Shown here piece by piece: positions 9,904 to 19,249 of a stretch of 23,365 bases of DNA. Below the pieces are notes generated by a model. It was not told the origin of the DNA and did not search any database. It saw only the letters and a program-made list of their open reading frames with translations. Location of the stretch: assembly GCA_021396245.1 (NCBI GenBank), contig WNYE01000169.1, positions 1 through 23,365 of the forward strand, written 5' to 3'. How positions within the stretch are numbered: position 1 is the stretch's first letter; every line of letters starts with the position of its first letter. This DNA comes from Sporothrix humicola (taxonomy: Eukaryota > Ascomycota > Sordariomycetes > Ophiostomatales > Ophiostomataceae). Both the position numbers and the translations under genes were made by a program.

Positions 9904-11183
9904 CCGCCCACCACATACCTCGCTCGCCGCCATCCGGCATCCACGTTATTGTTGTCGGGGCCGGCTTTGCGGGTCTCGCCGCCGCTATCGAGTGTGATCG
10001 AAAAGGCCACTCGGTCACGCTCTTCGAGAAGGTTGAAGATATCGGCGAGATCATGCGCATTGGTGATATCATCAGTTTTGATCCTAATGGATCAAAAGCA
10101 TTTGAACGTTGGCCTGGCGTCATTGAGGCTATGGAGCCCATCGTCCGCCAAACCACATGGCTAGACTTATACCATTACAAGGGGGAATTCGTCACACGCC
10201 AATCGTTCGCTAATGAAAAGTCTTGGGGCCGGCGCATCAATGGTCACCGTGGCCAGCTACACAGCATCATCTATAAGCATGCACAGTCGCGTGGCATTGA
10301 TATCCGTCTTGGCCAGAGGGTCACGGACTACTTCGAAAGCGACAGTGAAGCTGGCGTAGTTGCAAATGGCCAGCGTTTTACCGCTGATGTTGTTATTGCA
10401 GCCGAAGGTGTGCGATCGCGTGGCCGGAAGATCGTTCTTGGCTCCGAGGACAATCCGAAGTCCTCGGGATACGCTGTGTATCGTGCATGGTTTCCGGCCA
10501 CCACCTTAGCCAACAATCCGAAAACACGGCATCTCGTCGCAAACGGCGACACGCACCAGGGCTTTATTGGGCCCGATATCCACTTTCTAGCATCGTCTCT
10601 AAAAAACGGGACGGAGTTCAACTGGGTTTTCACACACATCGATGACGGAAACATTGAGGAAAGTTGGCAGTTTCCGGGCAAGGTGGACGAGGCCCTTGCA
10701 TATCTTAAGGACTGGGCACCGCTCGTGCACGATATTGTGAAAGCCACGCCACCCGGCCGACTTATCGATCACAAGCTGGTATATCGAAGCCCTCTGCCTA
10801 CGTTCATCTCACCCAAGGCGCGCATTGCGCTCATTGGCGACGCTGCCCACCCTTTTCTTCCCACCTCTATCCAAGGAGCCAGTCAGTCCATCGAAGATGG
10901 TGTCGTCCTGGCTACGACGTTGGGATTTAGTGGAAAGCATGATGTGCCGTTGGGTGTGAGGGTGTTTGAGAAGCTACGATATAGCCGAGTCCACCGTGCG
11001 CAGGCAATGGGCCCAGCAACACGCGAGAAGTGGCATCACGCTGACTGGGACAAGGTCTGGAAACAACCAGAGCTCATTCACCTCACCCGAGAGCCCTGGT
11101 TACTTCATTTCGATGCGGAGAAGGATGCGCAAGAAAGGTACAACGCCGTTGCTTCGAGCATCAAGTTTAAAGCACAGCTATAA
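9900..11183 (+). CDS. FAD-dependent aromatic monooxygenase (group A, salicylate hydroxylase-like)
   Basis: Intronless, 427 residues, the usual size for NAD(P)H-dependent flavoprotein hydroxylases. These bind FAD and hydroxylate aromatic or polyketide substrates, in catabolism or secondary metabolism. The Rossmann FAD motif GAGFAGLAAAIE is at 20-31, ending with the acidic residue E43 (LFEK) that binds the ribose. The GHRGQL segment with the conserved Arg is at 115-120. The middle DG motif reads AAEGVRSRGR (168-177), with Glu where Asp is usual. The GD motif GDAAHPFLP is at 313-321, followed by GASQSIEDG. No signal peptide or C-terminal membrane anchor is seen. Its neighbours are housekeeping genes, not a biosynthetic cluster, so the substrate cannot be inferred. 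A uORF ends on its start codon. Confidence 0.93.
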   Translation: MTAHHIPRSPPSGIHVIVVGAGFAGLAAAIECDRKGHSVTLFEKVEDIGEIMRIGDIISFDPNGSKAFERWPGVIEAMEPIVRQTTWLDLYHYKGEFVTRQSFANEKSWGRRINGHRGQLHSIIYKHAQSRGIDIRLGQRVTDYFESDSEAGVVANGQRFTADVVIAAEGVRSRGRKIVLGSEDNPKSSGYAVYRAWFPATTLANNPKTRHLVANGDTHQGFIGPDIHFLASSLKNGTEFNWVFTHIDDGNIEESWQFPGKVDEALAYLKDWAPLVHDIVKATPPGRLIDHKLVYRSPLPTFISPKARIALIGDAAHPFLPTSIQGASQSIEDGVVLATTLGFSGKHDVPLGVRVFEKLRYSRVHRAQAMGPATREKWHHADWDKVWKQPELIHLTREPWLLHFDAEKDAQERYNAVASSIKFKAQL

Positions 11184-11999
11184 ATGAATACTCCAAATTC
11201 TTGGTCTGCATAGCTTTCAATCACGGGGTGAAGGTAGTGTGGGTGAGCCGGTGGTTGTCTCAGGCAGCCATGTTTTACCGGTTGTACCTGCCAAATGGGA
11301 AGGGTGGATGAAAGAGAGCGTAAACAAAAAACAGGAAGGGAGAGGGAGGGGGGGTGAGAGAGTTACGACGTAGTTTTCCTAGAATTCGAGCAGTTCAACC
11401 ACGATTATCCGCAACATTTTATTGTTTTCTTTGCTTCTTTTGCACGAGTCATTCCGAGGGGTGACAATACCTATGTCAGACCTGCGAAGCAGTCATATCT
11501 ATCCCAGTCCCTCCCTTATTTCAGGTTAATATATTCGCTTACTGTGTCAGCTGCGCCGAGGTAAATTCGCCATTTTCGAACCAGATGGGAGGGAGGGATA
11601 GACAGTTCGGTGAATATGTGTATGCATTATGTGTACATATGTACGTCGTAAGGAAGAGTGAGGCACATATTATTTCCGTACGACGTACGGAGGACGGAGT
11701 ACAGAAATAAGGGCCAGTACTAGATCACGTGCGTGATGTTTAACCCAGTACTCCGTACTCAGTACGACGTAGACAGACTATTGTGTTTAAGGATTATATA
11801 ATCAGTTTTAGTTCGTCCTTTCTTATCGCACCTGGTAATGATGACGCCGTGGGTTATCGGGTTTTACTTTTTTTGGATGGGGGGTCACAGATATGCCCCG
11901 TGAGTTGCTTTAATCCCAAAACCAAAAGGTGTCAACCAGCAATCATCCAGCATAAAACGCATTGTCACGACACCATTCTCTCTCTCGATCCTACGCAGG
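11184..11999. promoter_or_regulatory. intergenic region monooxygenase - GPN1
   Basis: The 816 bp contain the monooxygenase 3' end and the GPN1 promoter. A purine-rich run lies at about 11,336-11,361. The region 11,678-11,771 is an imperfect inverted repeat built on the TACGGAGTA motif. No gene is supported; the short open frame across 11,783-12,061 runs into exon 1 of GPN1 in another frame. Confidence 0.45.
11678..11771. repeat. imperfect inverted repeat with central CACGTG
   Basis: The left arm (11,678-11,702) and right arm (11,748-11,771) are imperfect reverse complements, both mixing GTACGACGTA with the (T/G)ACGGAGTAC motif. The loop carries ATCACG-TG-CGTGAT (11,724-11,737), itself a 6-bp inverted repeat containing a CACGTG E-box. 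It could be a protein-binding palindrome or the remnant of a small transposable element. No target duplication is obvious. Confidence 0.6.
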
Positions 12000-13310
12000 A
12001 TGGCCACAGAAAACAGATCTCGGAAACCAACTGCCATCGTCTGCGTTGGCATGGCAGGTAAATTAGCCCATCCCCTCTTGTAGGACATTGAGAGGATATC
12101 ATAGTTCTGCATGCACCCATCCTAACCTCTTCTTGCATGCTGACCGCACTATACAGGGTCTGGAAAGACGACCTTTATGCAACGCATCAACGCGCATTTA
12201 CACGAACAAAATGAACCGCCCTATGTGATAAATCTCGACCCTGCAGTCCTCCATGTGCCATTCGACAGCAATATCGACATCCGAGATAGTGTCAACTACA
12301 AGGAAGTTATGAAGCAGTATAATCTGGGTCCTAACGGCGGCATTCTCACTGCGTTGAATCTCTTCTCAACGAAGGTGGATCAAATTTTAAATCTTCTTGA
12401 GAAACGCACGCTGCCCGACCCGGAACAACCGGACAAAAAATCCGTGAAGCATATTTTGGTCGACACCCCCGGGCAGATTGAAGCCTTTGTTTGGTCCGCG
12501 TCTGGAACCATTCTCCTCGAGTCCCTTGCATCGTCGTTCCCAACCGTCATCGCCTATATAATCGATACTCCACGGACAACAAGCACCAGCACATTCATGA
12601 GCAACATGCTTTATGCATGTAGTATTCTATACAAAACAAAACTACCAATGGTCCTCGTTTTCAACAAGACGGATGTCAAGGGTGCAGGTTTTGCCACCGA
12701 GTGGATGACAGACTTTGATGCTTTCCAAGCTGCGCTGCGTGAGGATGAGGCTAGGAATGCTTTCGGGGGCGCCGAGGGCAGTGACGGCATTGGTGGCAGC
12801 GGGTATATGGGCAGCCTTCTGAACAGTATGAGCATGATGCTGGAGGAGTTCTATGCGCACCTCAATGTCGTGGGCGTGAGCTCGATGACCGGCCATGGCG
12901 TGGACGATTTTTTTGCGGCTGTCAAGACGAAGGCAGAGGAGTTTGATCGTGACTACCAGCCAGAGCTCGAGAAGCGGAGGCAGGATAGAGATAGCGAGAA
13001 AATGGCGGCAAGAGAGCGCGAGCTGGATAAGATGATGAAGGATCTCAACGTCGCCCCCAGTGGCTCCAGCGGGCAAGGCAGCGGCACCCAGAATCGGCAC
13101 AACGGTATCCGCGATTCTGATGGCCAGGCAAACGACGATGTTGATCACGATAATAACGACAGCGATCTTGACGACGACGATGCGGTCGATCCAGATGAGG
13201 AATACGATCGTGAAGGGCTGCAGTCGCGGTATGAGGCCGCCCTGTTGGATCAAAAGGACCGGGTAACTGACAACGCCAGCTTCGCTAAATATCTACACAC
13301 TCAGAGGTAG
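12000..13310 (+). CDS. GPN1: GPN-loop GTPase 1 (Npa3/Gpn1/XAB1)
   Basis: Exons 12,000-12,057 and 12,157-13,310 give 403 residues (yeast Npa3 385, human GPN1 374). The 99-nt intron (GTAAAT...TACAG, TGCTGAC branch site) interrupts the glycine-20 codon inside the P-loop. Without it there is no nucleotide site, which fixes the start in the small first exon. Gpn1 shuttles between cytoplasm and nucleus and is required for assembly and nuclear import of RNA polymerase II. Visible motifs: G1 GMAGSGKT (17-24), the diagnostic Gly-Pro-Asn loop LGPNGG (76-81), G3 DTPGQ (122-126) and G4 NKTD (189-192). The tail has a basic/acidic helix (about 295-330) and a long Asp-rich stretch (about 355-378), longer than in yeast. 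It is tail-to-tail with RPB12, a polymerase subunit. Confidence 0.95.
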
Positions 13311-13680
13311 CATTACACGTTTCGGCGGCAGTGTACGTTTAATATTCATGCTATAATCAAAGGCGCAATCCCGGGCTAAGTAAAAGTGCCGATATGTGGA
13401 AAAAAGAACCTGTTGTGTCAAACTCCGTGCTCCCACTGGTACAGATTGTAAATCAACTTCATAACGTGAATTCCGTTAATAGCTTGGGGAAAGGAATTAT
13501 CCTCGCAGTTATCCTTGCCGGATCTGGTGTGGCCAATCTCACACATCTGTGCGTCCATTCTTTGTAGGTCGGCCATTTAAAAAAAAAATGTCCATCTCCG
13601 GGGCTGTTAAGTCGCGCCCGGAATAATTCATCTCGGCCGGGAGGGCGGTTCTGAAAATCTGGCATATCCGTCGATTGCAC
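13311..13680. other. convergent intergenic region GPN1 / RPB12
   Basis: These 370 bp separate two stop codons on opposite strands and should hold both 3' UTRs. It contains an A9 run near 13,580. A 73-codon open frame on the minus strand (13,459-13,680) matches nothing and abuts the RPB12 stop, so I read it as UTR. Confidence 0.5.
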
Positions 13681-13990
13681 TCATCGCGCTTCGAATTGAA
13701 CCATTCTGTTTGTAACAAAACCTCATAGTCAGCGACCTGTCTGGCTTCGCGAATCGCTGGCCAGGTTCAGCAACCTACCTCTTCGTGCGCTGCTTATATA
13801 ACACACGCCCTCCACATTCCTTGCAGCGGATGGGGTCTGTTCTACGCAGTGCGTTCTTGATTCCACAGTCGGCGCACAGATAGTTCATCTGGGGGCCTTC
13901 TGCGCCAGATTCGTACGCTTTTGGGGCGGACATGCCGGTGGTCTGGCTGTTGGTAGTCGGAACGACGTATTGCTCGCGAGATGCCATCAT
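13681..13990 (-). CDS. RPB12: RNA polymerases I, II and III shared subunit Rpb12/Rpc10 (RPABC4)
   Basis: Exon 1 is 13,990-13,779 and exon 2 is 13,705-13,681, only 25 nt. The 73-nt intron begins GTAGGT and ends ACAG, with a CTGAC branch site. The product is 78 residues (yeast 70). It is the smallest shared subunit of the three nuclear polymerases and helps hold the Rpb3/Rpb11-type assembly platform. The zinc ribbon is clear: CADC (39-42) and CKEC (56-59), embedded in the family sequence LRRTDPIRCKECG and KQRTKR. The last eight residues (RMVQFEAR, its Arg codon split by the intron) come from the tiny second exon and match the invariant C-terminus of the family. The unspliced frame would stop right after KQRTKR and lose it. 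Two successive ATGs start the protein; either may be used. RIP-mutated DNA begins about 0.4 kb upstream. Confidence 0.95.
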
Positions 13991-14400
13991 GCAGTATTCT
14001 CCTTGGAATTTGGAAATGTCTTCAAATGCCTCGCTATTAGCGTGGGGTGCTCGTGTCGAGAATATGGTCGAGAAATAGTTTACAATAACTATTGAAGATG
14101 AAAGTTCGTGAGGAAAAGTTCAGGCATCGCTTTTTAAAGCCGAACATTTTTACATCAACTGTATCGATGCAAATGGACTGAACATAATTAAAGTGGGTCA
14201 TGATCTCACTTTTACAAGCATGTAAAAACTTCAGTTCTCACCGCTTTCGTTGTAAGCTAGACACGTGATCAAACGCAAACTGTAAGACGCATCAAAAAGT
14301 GGGAATCAAATAATCGCCCTTAATTAGTTAAAATATTTTAAAAGGGTAAAGACTATTTAACCACTAAGAACCAGCTGGATACACTCCACCACTTAAATAA
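13991..14400. promoter_or_regulatory. RPB12 upstream region grading into AT-rich DNA
   Basis: The first 300 bp upstream of RPB12 have normal composition and must include its promoter. From about 14,290 AT content rises, and beyond about 14,400 CA and TG nearly disappear. No gene is seen. The boundary is gradual over roughly 100 bp rather than at a defined repeat end. Confidence 0.5.
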
Positions 14401-15073
14401 AACATTATAAAACTCAAAATAATCTTTTTAACCCCTTTTTACTTTTTTTTTATATAATTTTAATAACTATCAATAAAAAAAAATTAAATAAAAAAATAAT
14501 ATATTTTTACGATTAATAAACTTTCATTTACCAATTAGTTTAAGTTTTTTTAAATAAAATAAAAGTGTTTTTATTTATATAAAAGGTTACTCAACGGAAA
14601 CCGTTTTTATTTAATATAATTTAAAGTAAAGAGTTTTTATTTAAACTTATTAAAAATACGGTTTTTCGTTTTATAAATAATTTTTCGACGATTAATACTC
14701 GAAAAAGTTTTAAAGTAATTAAATAAAAAAGGTTTTTTATAAAAAAGTTTAAATATAATTTTAATAATTAAGTTTTTTTACAATTATATAATTAAATAAG
14801 TTTTTTTTTATATATTTTTTTATATTTTTTTAATAATATTATTTAAAAAAAAAACTTTGTAAATAACCCGTAATAATATAATAACTTACGCGTATTAACA
14901 ATTATTAAATAAACACTATTACGAAAATTATAACATTAACTTTAACTAACGTTATAACGAACGTTATAACATAAAATAAAGTTAACGAAGTACACTCGAT
15001 TAAAGGCGGTAAATTTAAAAACTTATAATATAACACGGTTAAAGTTAACGTAATATAAACGTAATATATTAAC
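14401..15073. other. RIP-degraded AT-rich flank, origin unknown
   Basis: Almost pure A/T with scattered CG, and nearly no CA or TG. This pattern is expected when a duplicated sequence has been exhaustively mutated by RIP. The Gypsy element was inserted at its right end. A 76-codon frame on the minus strand (14,905-15,135) crosses the LTR boundary and is not a gene. I recognise no coding remnant. Confidence 0.6.
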
Positions 15074-15078
15074 GAAAG
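15074..15078. repeat. target site duplication GAAAG (left)
   Basis: Identical to the 5 bp directly outside the other LTR at 23,117-23,121. Five bases is the normal duplication size for Ty3/Gypsy integrases. Confidence 0.9.
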
Positions 15079-15324
15079 TATAATAAGATCAAGTGAATAA
15101 ACAATCACATAAAAAGTCAATAACGAGGGAGACAAAAGTAAAGGTCAATTAGTACAAAGAATATCTTTTACTCTCCCGTCTTTGAAGTTAGTGAGAGAGT
15201 TACTATATATTAAAAAAGTTTTTTTAAACTCGAGTGGTTCGTGCGCTTTAAAAGAAGCGTTTTTTTAACGTAACGTTAACGCTTTTATAACGTTAATTAA
15301 TAAGTTTTATTAACGTACGTAATA
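15079..15324 (-). repeat. 3' LTR of the Gypsy element (246 bp)
   Basis: Same length and register as the copies at 22,871-23,116 and 21,631-21,876: the shared TACAAAGAAT lies 74 bp from the same end in all three. In element orientation the unmutated LTR began TGTCACGTG and ended TTACA, a normal TG...CA terminus; here the ends read TA...TA after RIP. Its outer half (about 15,079-15,200) is lightly mutated and keeps many CA and TG. Its inner half is heavily mutated. Confidence 0.92.
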
Positions 15325-15337
15325 ATTTTTTTTTTTT
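15325..15337 (-). other. probable polypurine tract relic
   Basis: A run of A12 followed by T on the minus strand directly precedes the 3' LTR, where Ty3/Gypsy elements carry the plus-strand primer. It was probably a mixed A/G tract before G-to-A change. This is inference from position. Confidence 0.45.
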
Positions 15338-17440
15338 AAAAAAAAGGTTAATTTTTAATTAGTTACGATTAGTTATAAAAAGGTATATCGAGAATTATAA
15401 GTATTATAACTTCAACGACGTTATTTCGTTAATTTTTACACCGAGATTAAATATTACGTTTTTTTACCCGTACTACGGTTACTTTTTTACGGTTTTATAA
15501 TAATTTTTAAAATAAAAAGTTTATAAATAATCTTTTTTATAATAAACTTAATAAACATTATAACCGAAGTTATCGTAAAATAATAATTACCGACGACGTT
15601 CGATAACTTTTAACGAATAAAGGTTATAGTAAGTACGTTATACGTTTATAACGTTATATAAATAAAATTAAAATAATATTTATTTTAATAAAAAAAGGTT
15701 AATTTTAATAAGTTACTTTTATCGTTTATATTAATAACCGTTTTTTTTTATTTAATAAATATTAACTATTTATTTTAAATAATATAAAAAAATCGTTACT
15801 TCGTAGTTAAAAAGTTTTTTTATTATTATATTTTTTTTTTTAATTATTAATATATTTTTTCACCGTCACTTTCATTTCGTAACGACAACTTATTTTTTTA
15901 ACTTATTATTTTTAACTTTTACTTTACACTCGACGATTATAACGTTTTACACTTTTAATCGTTTAAATAACCGTTTTTTTAAAAAACACTTCTTCGTCGT
16001 TAATTTAATAGGTCGCCGGCGTAACTTTATAAATTAAAGTAACTTAAAGTTTTTTTTTACTCGTTTATTTTAAACCTTAAACTTTTTTTTAATATAAACA
16101 CTCGTTAATCGTTTTTTTTTATTAACGTCGGTGTTATAATAACGAATCGTACTCTTTTAGTCGTTAATAACATTAATCGAATATTAAATAAAAGTATAAC
16201 TCCTATGTTTTTTTTTATTATAAATTTAAATTTTCGTTTTAAACTAATGTTCTTTTTTAACTATACTCGTAACTTTAATATTACTTCGACGGTTTAATAG
16301 TACGTAAATAATATTTCTCCGTCACTTTACCCTTTAAGTACCCGGTTTACTTTTACTAATATTACCGGCCGTAATAATATATCGCCGGTTTTTAAAAGTT
16401 AGTTTAACCTTTTTTTTACATTTATTACGGGCTTTAAAAACTTTACACACTTTATTACCTTCGTTTCTTTTACGAATAACCGGTGTAATACTTTTAACTT
16501 AACTATTACTTCGTTATTTTTTATTACATTTCCTCGTTACACTCGTTCCGTTAACTTTACACCGCACTTTATTAATTAATATAATCCTTTTACTAAAACC
16601 CTTAACGGCGATAACGACGACGACTCTTTTTCGTTTTCGTTGAATAACGATAACGAAACGGTTAACAAGGTTAATAACTATAATTTTAACTTTAACGACG
16701 ACGGTAACAACGGTTCCGACGACTTGTAAACGGTTTTTTAACGTTTTAAACTTTTTTTTTTATTTACGTTTTTTATATTTAAAACGTAAATATTTAAACT
16801 TAAGGCGGCCGCCCGTAAAATTTAATATACGAACTTAGTATTTAATTACGTTATTAATATTATAAATATATTTACAAATCGTATAAAAAAGTATTAACTT
16901 TAATTTAAAAAAACGTTTAAAATACGTTATATTCCTTTTATTAACTTATCGATTTAAAAAAAAAAAAATTAAAAATATTTAAACGCTGTAACTTTTTTTT
17001 AAAAAAAAACTAAGTCTTTTATTTTAATATATAAACGTCGGTTTAAAATTAAACTTAAAAATACTACTATCGAAACTTACGTACGTTACGTTTAAACTAT
17101 AACGACGGCTTACGTCGCCTACGATTAAATATTAATTTTTTTAAATTTTACCAACGACGACGAAAAATACACTTACTTTTGTTTTTACTTTAACGATTTA
17201 CTTTATAAAATATAAGTTATCGTGTACGGTAACTATTTAAACCGTTTAAATTTTATTTAATACACCGAAAGTACTTTAAACGTAAAAGTATAACGCCGTC
17301 GTACTTTTTTCGACTTAACTTTAACGTTATAACGTTTTTTTTATACTTTTATTATATTTTTTTAAAAATTCGTTTTAATAGTTTATTTTATTTTTATTAT
17401 TTTTTTTATTTTTTTTTTATTAATTTCTTTATTTACGGTT
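15338..17440. other. unexplained 2.1 kb between chromodomain and 3' LTR
   Basis: Chromovirus pol normally ends shortly after the chromodomain, yet 2.1 kb of internal DNA follows. It is fully RIP-mutated. One plus-strand frame is unusually open: no stop at 16,403-16,576 and 16,580-16,726, and only about one stop per 20 codons at 17,000-17,455 in the same frame, similar to the density in the true pol frame. It reads Ser/Thr/Phe-rich, then strongly Asp/Asn-rich (16,600-16,726). The mirrored minus-strand frame is also fairly open and reads basic, so the coding strand is not settled. I recognise no domain. It could be an extra retroelement ORF, a captured gene fragment or an older nested insertion. 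Confidence 0.4.
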
Positions 17441-17479
17441 ATACGTTTTTTATACGTTACTCGTACACTTTATTTATAA

Positions 17480-17720
17480 AATAAAATAAAATTAATTAAT
17501 TAATTTAATTTAAGTTTATATTCTTTTTATACGTTTTTTCTTATAATCTTTAATTACTTTTCGTACGTATTTTATATTTTCTTTTAAAACTTATTAATTA
17601 TATTCTGTAAACTACTTAACTTACTTTATTAAGTAATAAACTTTTTTTTTTCGCTTCGTTTTATTTTTTACCGCCTCCATTTTTTATTTTTTCGAGTTTT
17701 CTTTTAACGTTAATATTAAT
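17480..17720 (-). pseudogene. chromodomain at end of pol (RIP relic)
   Basis: Reading the minus strand, VYYLIK*VK*FTEYN**VLE (17,582-17,641) is a clear chromodomain core of the form YLVKW...W...YN.WE. It is followed by a helical KYVRKVIKDYKKKR segment (17,532-17,573). Stops fall where Trp or Gln codons are expected. The domain sits about 0.1 kb after the last integrase-associated motif, as in chromoviruses. It would bind modified histone tails to direct integration. Confidence 0.85.
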
Positions 17721-18790
17721 ATCGCCGTTAATTCTTCACTCGTTTTTAGTTATTAAAGTTTTAATAAAAATATTAAAAATACGTTATAAATACGGTTATA
17801 CTACTACGGTAAAACGAGTTTATATACTAGTCGGTTAACCTTTTTTAAAATTTTAAATAGTTTAATAAACTTTAAACTTAACTTTACGTATAAAATTTTT
17901 AATCGAAAGTTTTAAATAAATAATATAATACGGTCTTTTTACTTAAAAGTTTTTACTTAATACTTTTTATTATAATAACGTTTTTATACCTTTTATACGG
18001 TTTTTTAATACTTCTTAACCTTTTAACGAAGTATTTAAATTTTATTAATTCGTTATACTATAACGAGTACTTCTTTTTTAATAACGTTAACCTTAACGTT
18101 TATAAACGTTACCGAGTTATAACCGTATATAACTTAAAACGGTGTTTCGTTAATAATAAAGTTAACCGTATTATTATTTATAAACTTTATATTTATTAAT
18201 AAAAACGGTTAATTTATTTATTCGTCGTTAACGAAAACATATAAATAATATTTTAAAATTTAATTTATCTTTTTAATTTAACTATCCGTTTATAAATAAA
18301 AAACAATAAATAAACACCGGTAAATCGATAATATTACGTAAAACTCCGGTTAAAATTAACATAATTCCTTTTAAAATATTAAAATAAGTTTTTATTTTTT
18401 AATAAATAACTTAAGTTAATTTTTTAAATATAATCGTCGAAGATATAAAAATAAAACGTATTATTTTTATATATTTATCGATTATAACTAAAATATTATT
18501 AATTAACTTTTTTTTATATAAAACTATTAAAAACTTTACCACAAAGTTTATCGAAATTTTTTATTAAAGTCTTTTCGAAATAAATAATAACTATAATTCG
18601 CCGTAAAGTTTATAACGTTTTATAATAATACGTTAGTATACCGAGTATAAAGTAACGTAATTATTAACGTCTTTTTATATTTTTAATTAATAAAACTTAC
18701 ATTAAATAATTTTTATTATTTAAACCCGTTTAAAGTATCCTACTATTAAATCGTTATAATAACGCCGAAAAATCTCTCACCGTACCAAAC
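17720..18790 (-). pseudogene. integrase of the Gypsy element (RIP relic)
   Basis: On the minus strand the zinc-binding HHCC module is followed by the catalytic core. The GHFG-type segment reads GYF at 18,732-18,740 and the CxxC segment reads YSVY at 18,636-18,647. Then come ISINFV (18,543-18,560; the first catalytic Asp now Asn), IDKY (from about 18,482), and a TDGQTER-type motif at 18,260-18,289. An EFAYN-type motif (about 18,170-18,190), a YYNKK segment near 17,970 and a GPF/Y-like segment with IYNVFLIFLL (17,762-17,790) complete the C-terminal part. Every zinc ligand I can place is a Tyr codon here. Small indels shift the frame at least twice. Confidence 0.88.
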
Positions 18791-19249
18791 TTTTAATTAA
18801 AATAAACACTTAATAACGGTGTCAAAAAAACTTATATTTATTTAAACTCTATTTATTATCTTATATAATACTTACCTTAATAATACCTCGTTTTATTATA
18901 TAAAACTCGTCGTTAATTTATAACGTTAATACGGTATTTTTTAATAATATTAAAACTTTTATTAACTTAATCGTTTTTCGTACCGTTACCAATTATACTA
19001 AAACGCGTAAAATAAACTATTACGTTAAAAAATTAAATTAAAGTTTATTTAAACTTAACAACTTATTAAAACGTCTCGTTTACTTTTTCCGCTTTTAAAA
19101 GTATATTTAAACTTATTAAATTTATAAAAACTTTTTATTACGTAATTAACTCGAAAGTACTATTTTTTTTTTAACCGTTTTTTACGACCATTAAACGATT
19201 TTACTTTAAAATAAAAACTTATTAAACGGTTATTAACTACGTTATTAAC

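Noticed and set aside
14905..15135. 76-codon Ile/Leu/Val/Tyr-rich frame on the minus strand, looking like a membrane protein
   Set aside because: It crosses the LTR boundary and target duplication. The hydrophobicity is a by-product of AT-rich codons.
16340..16460. Possible zinc-cluster (Cys-rich) motif in a minus-strand frame of the unexplained 2.1 kb
   Set aside because: Only two Cys codons are present. The positions where more are needed read TTT, which RIP does not make from Cys codons.
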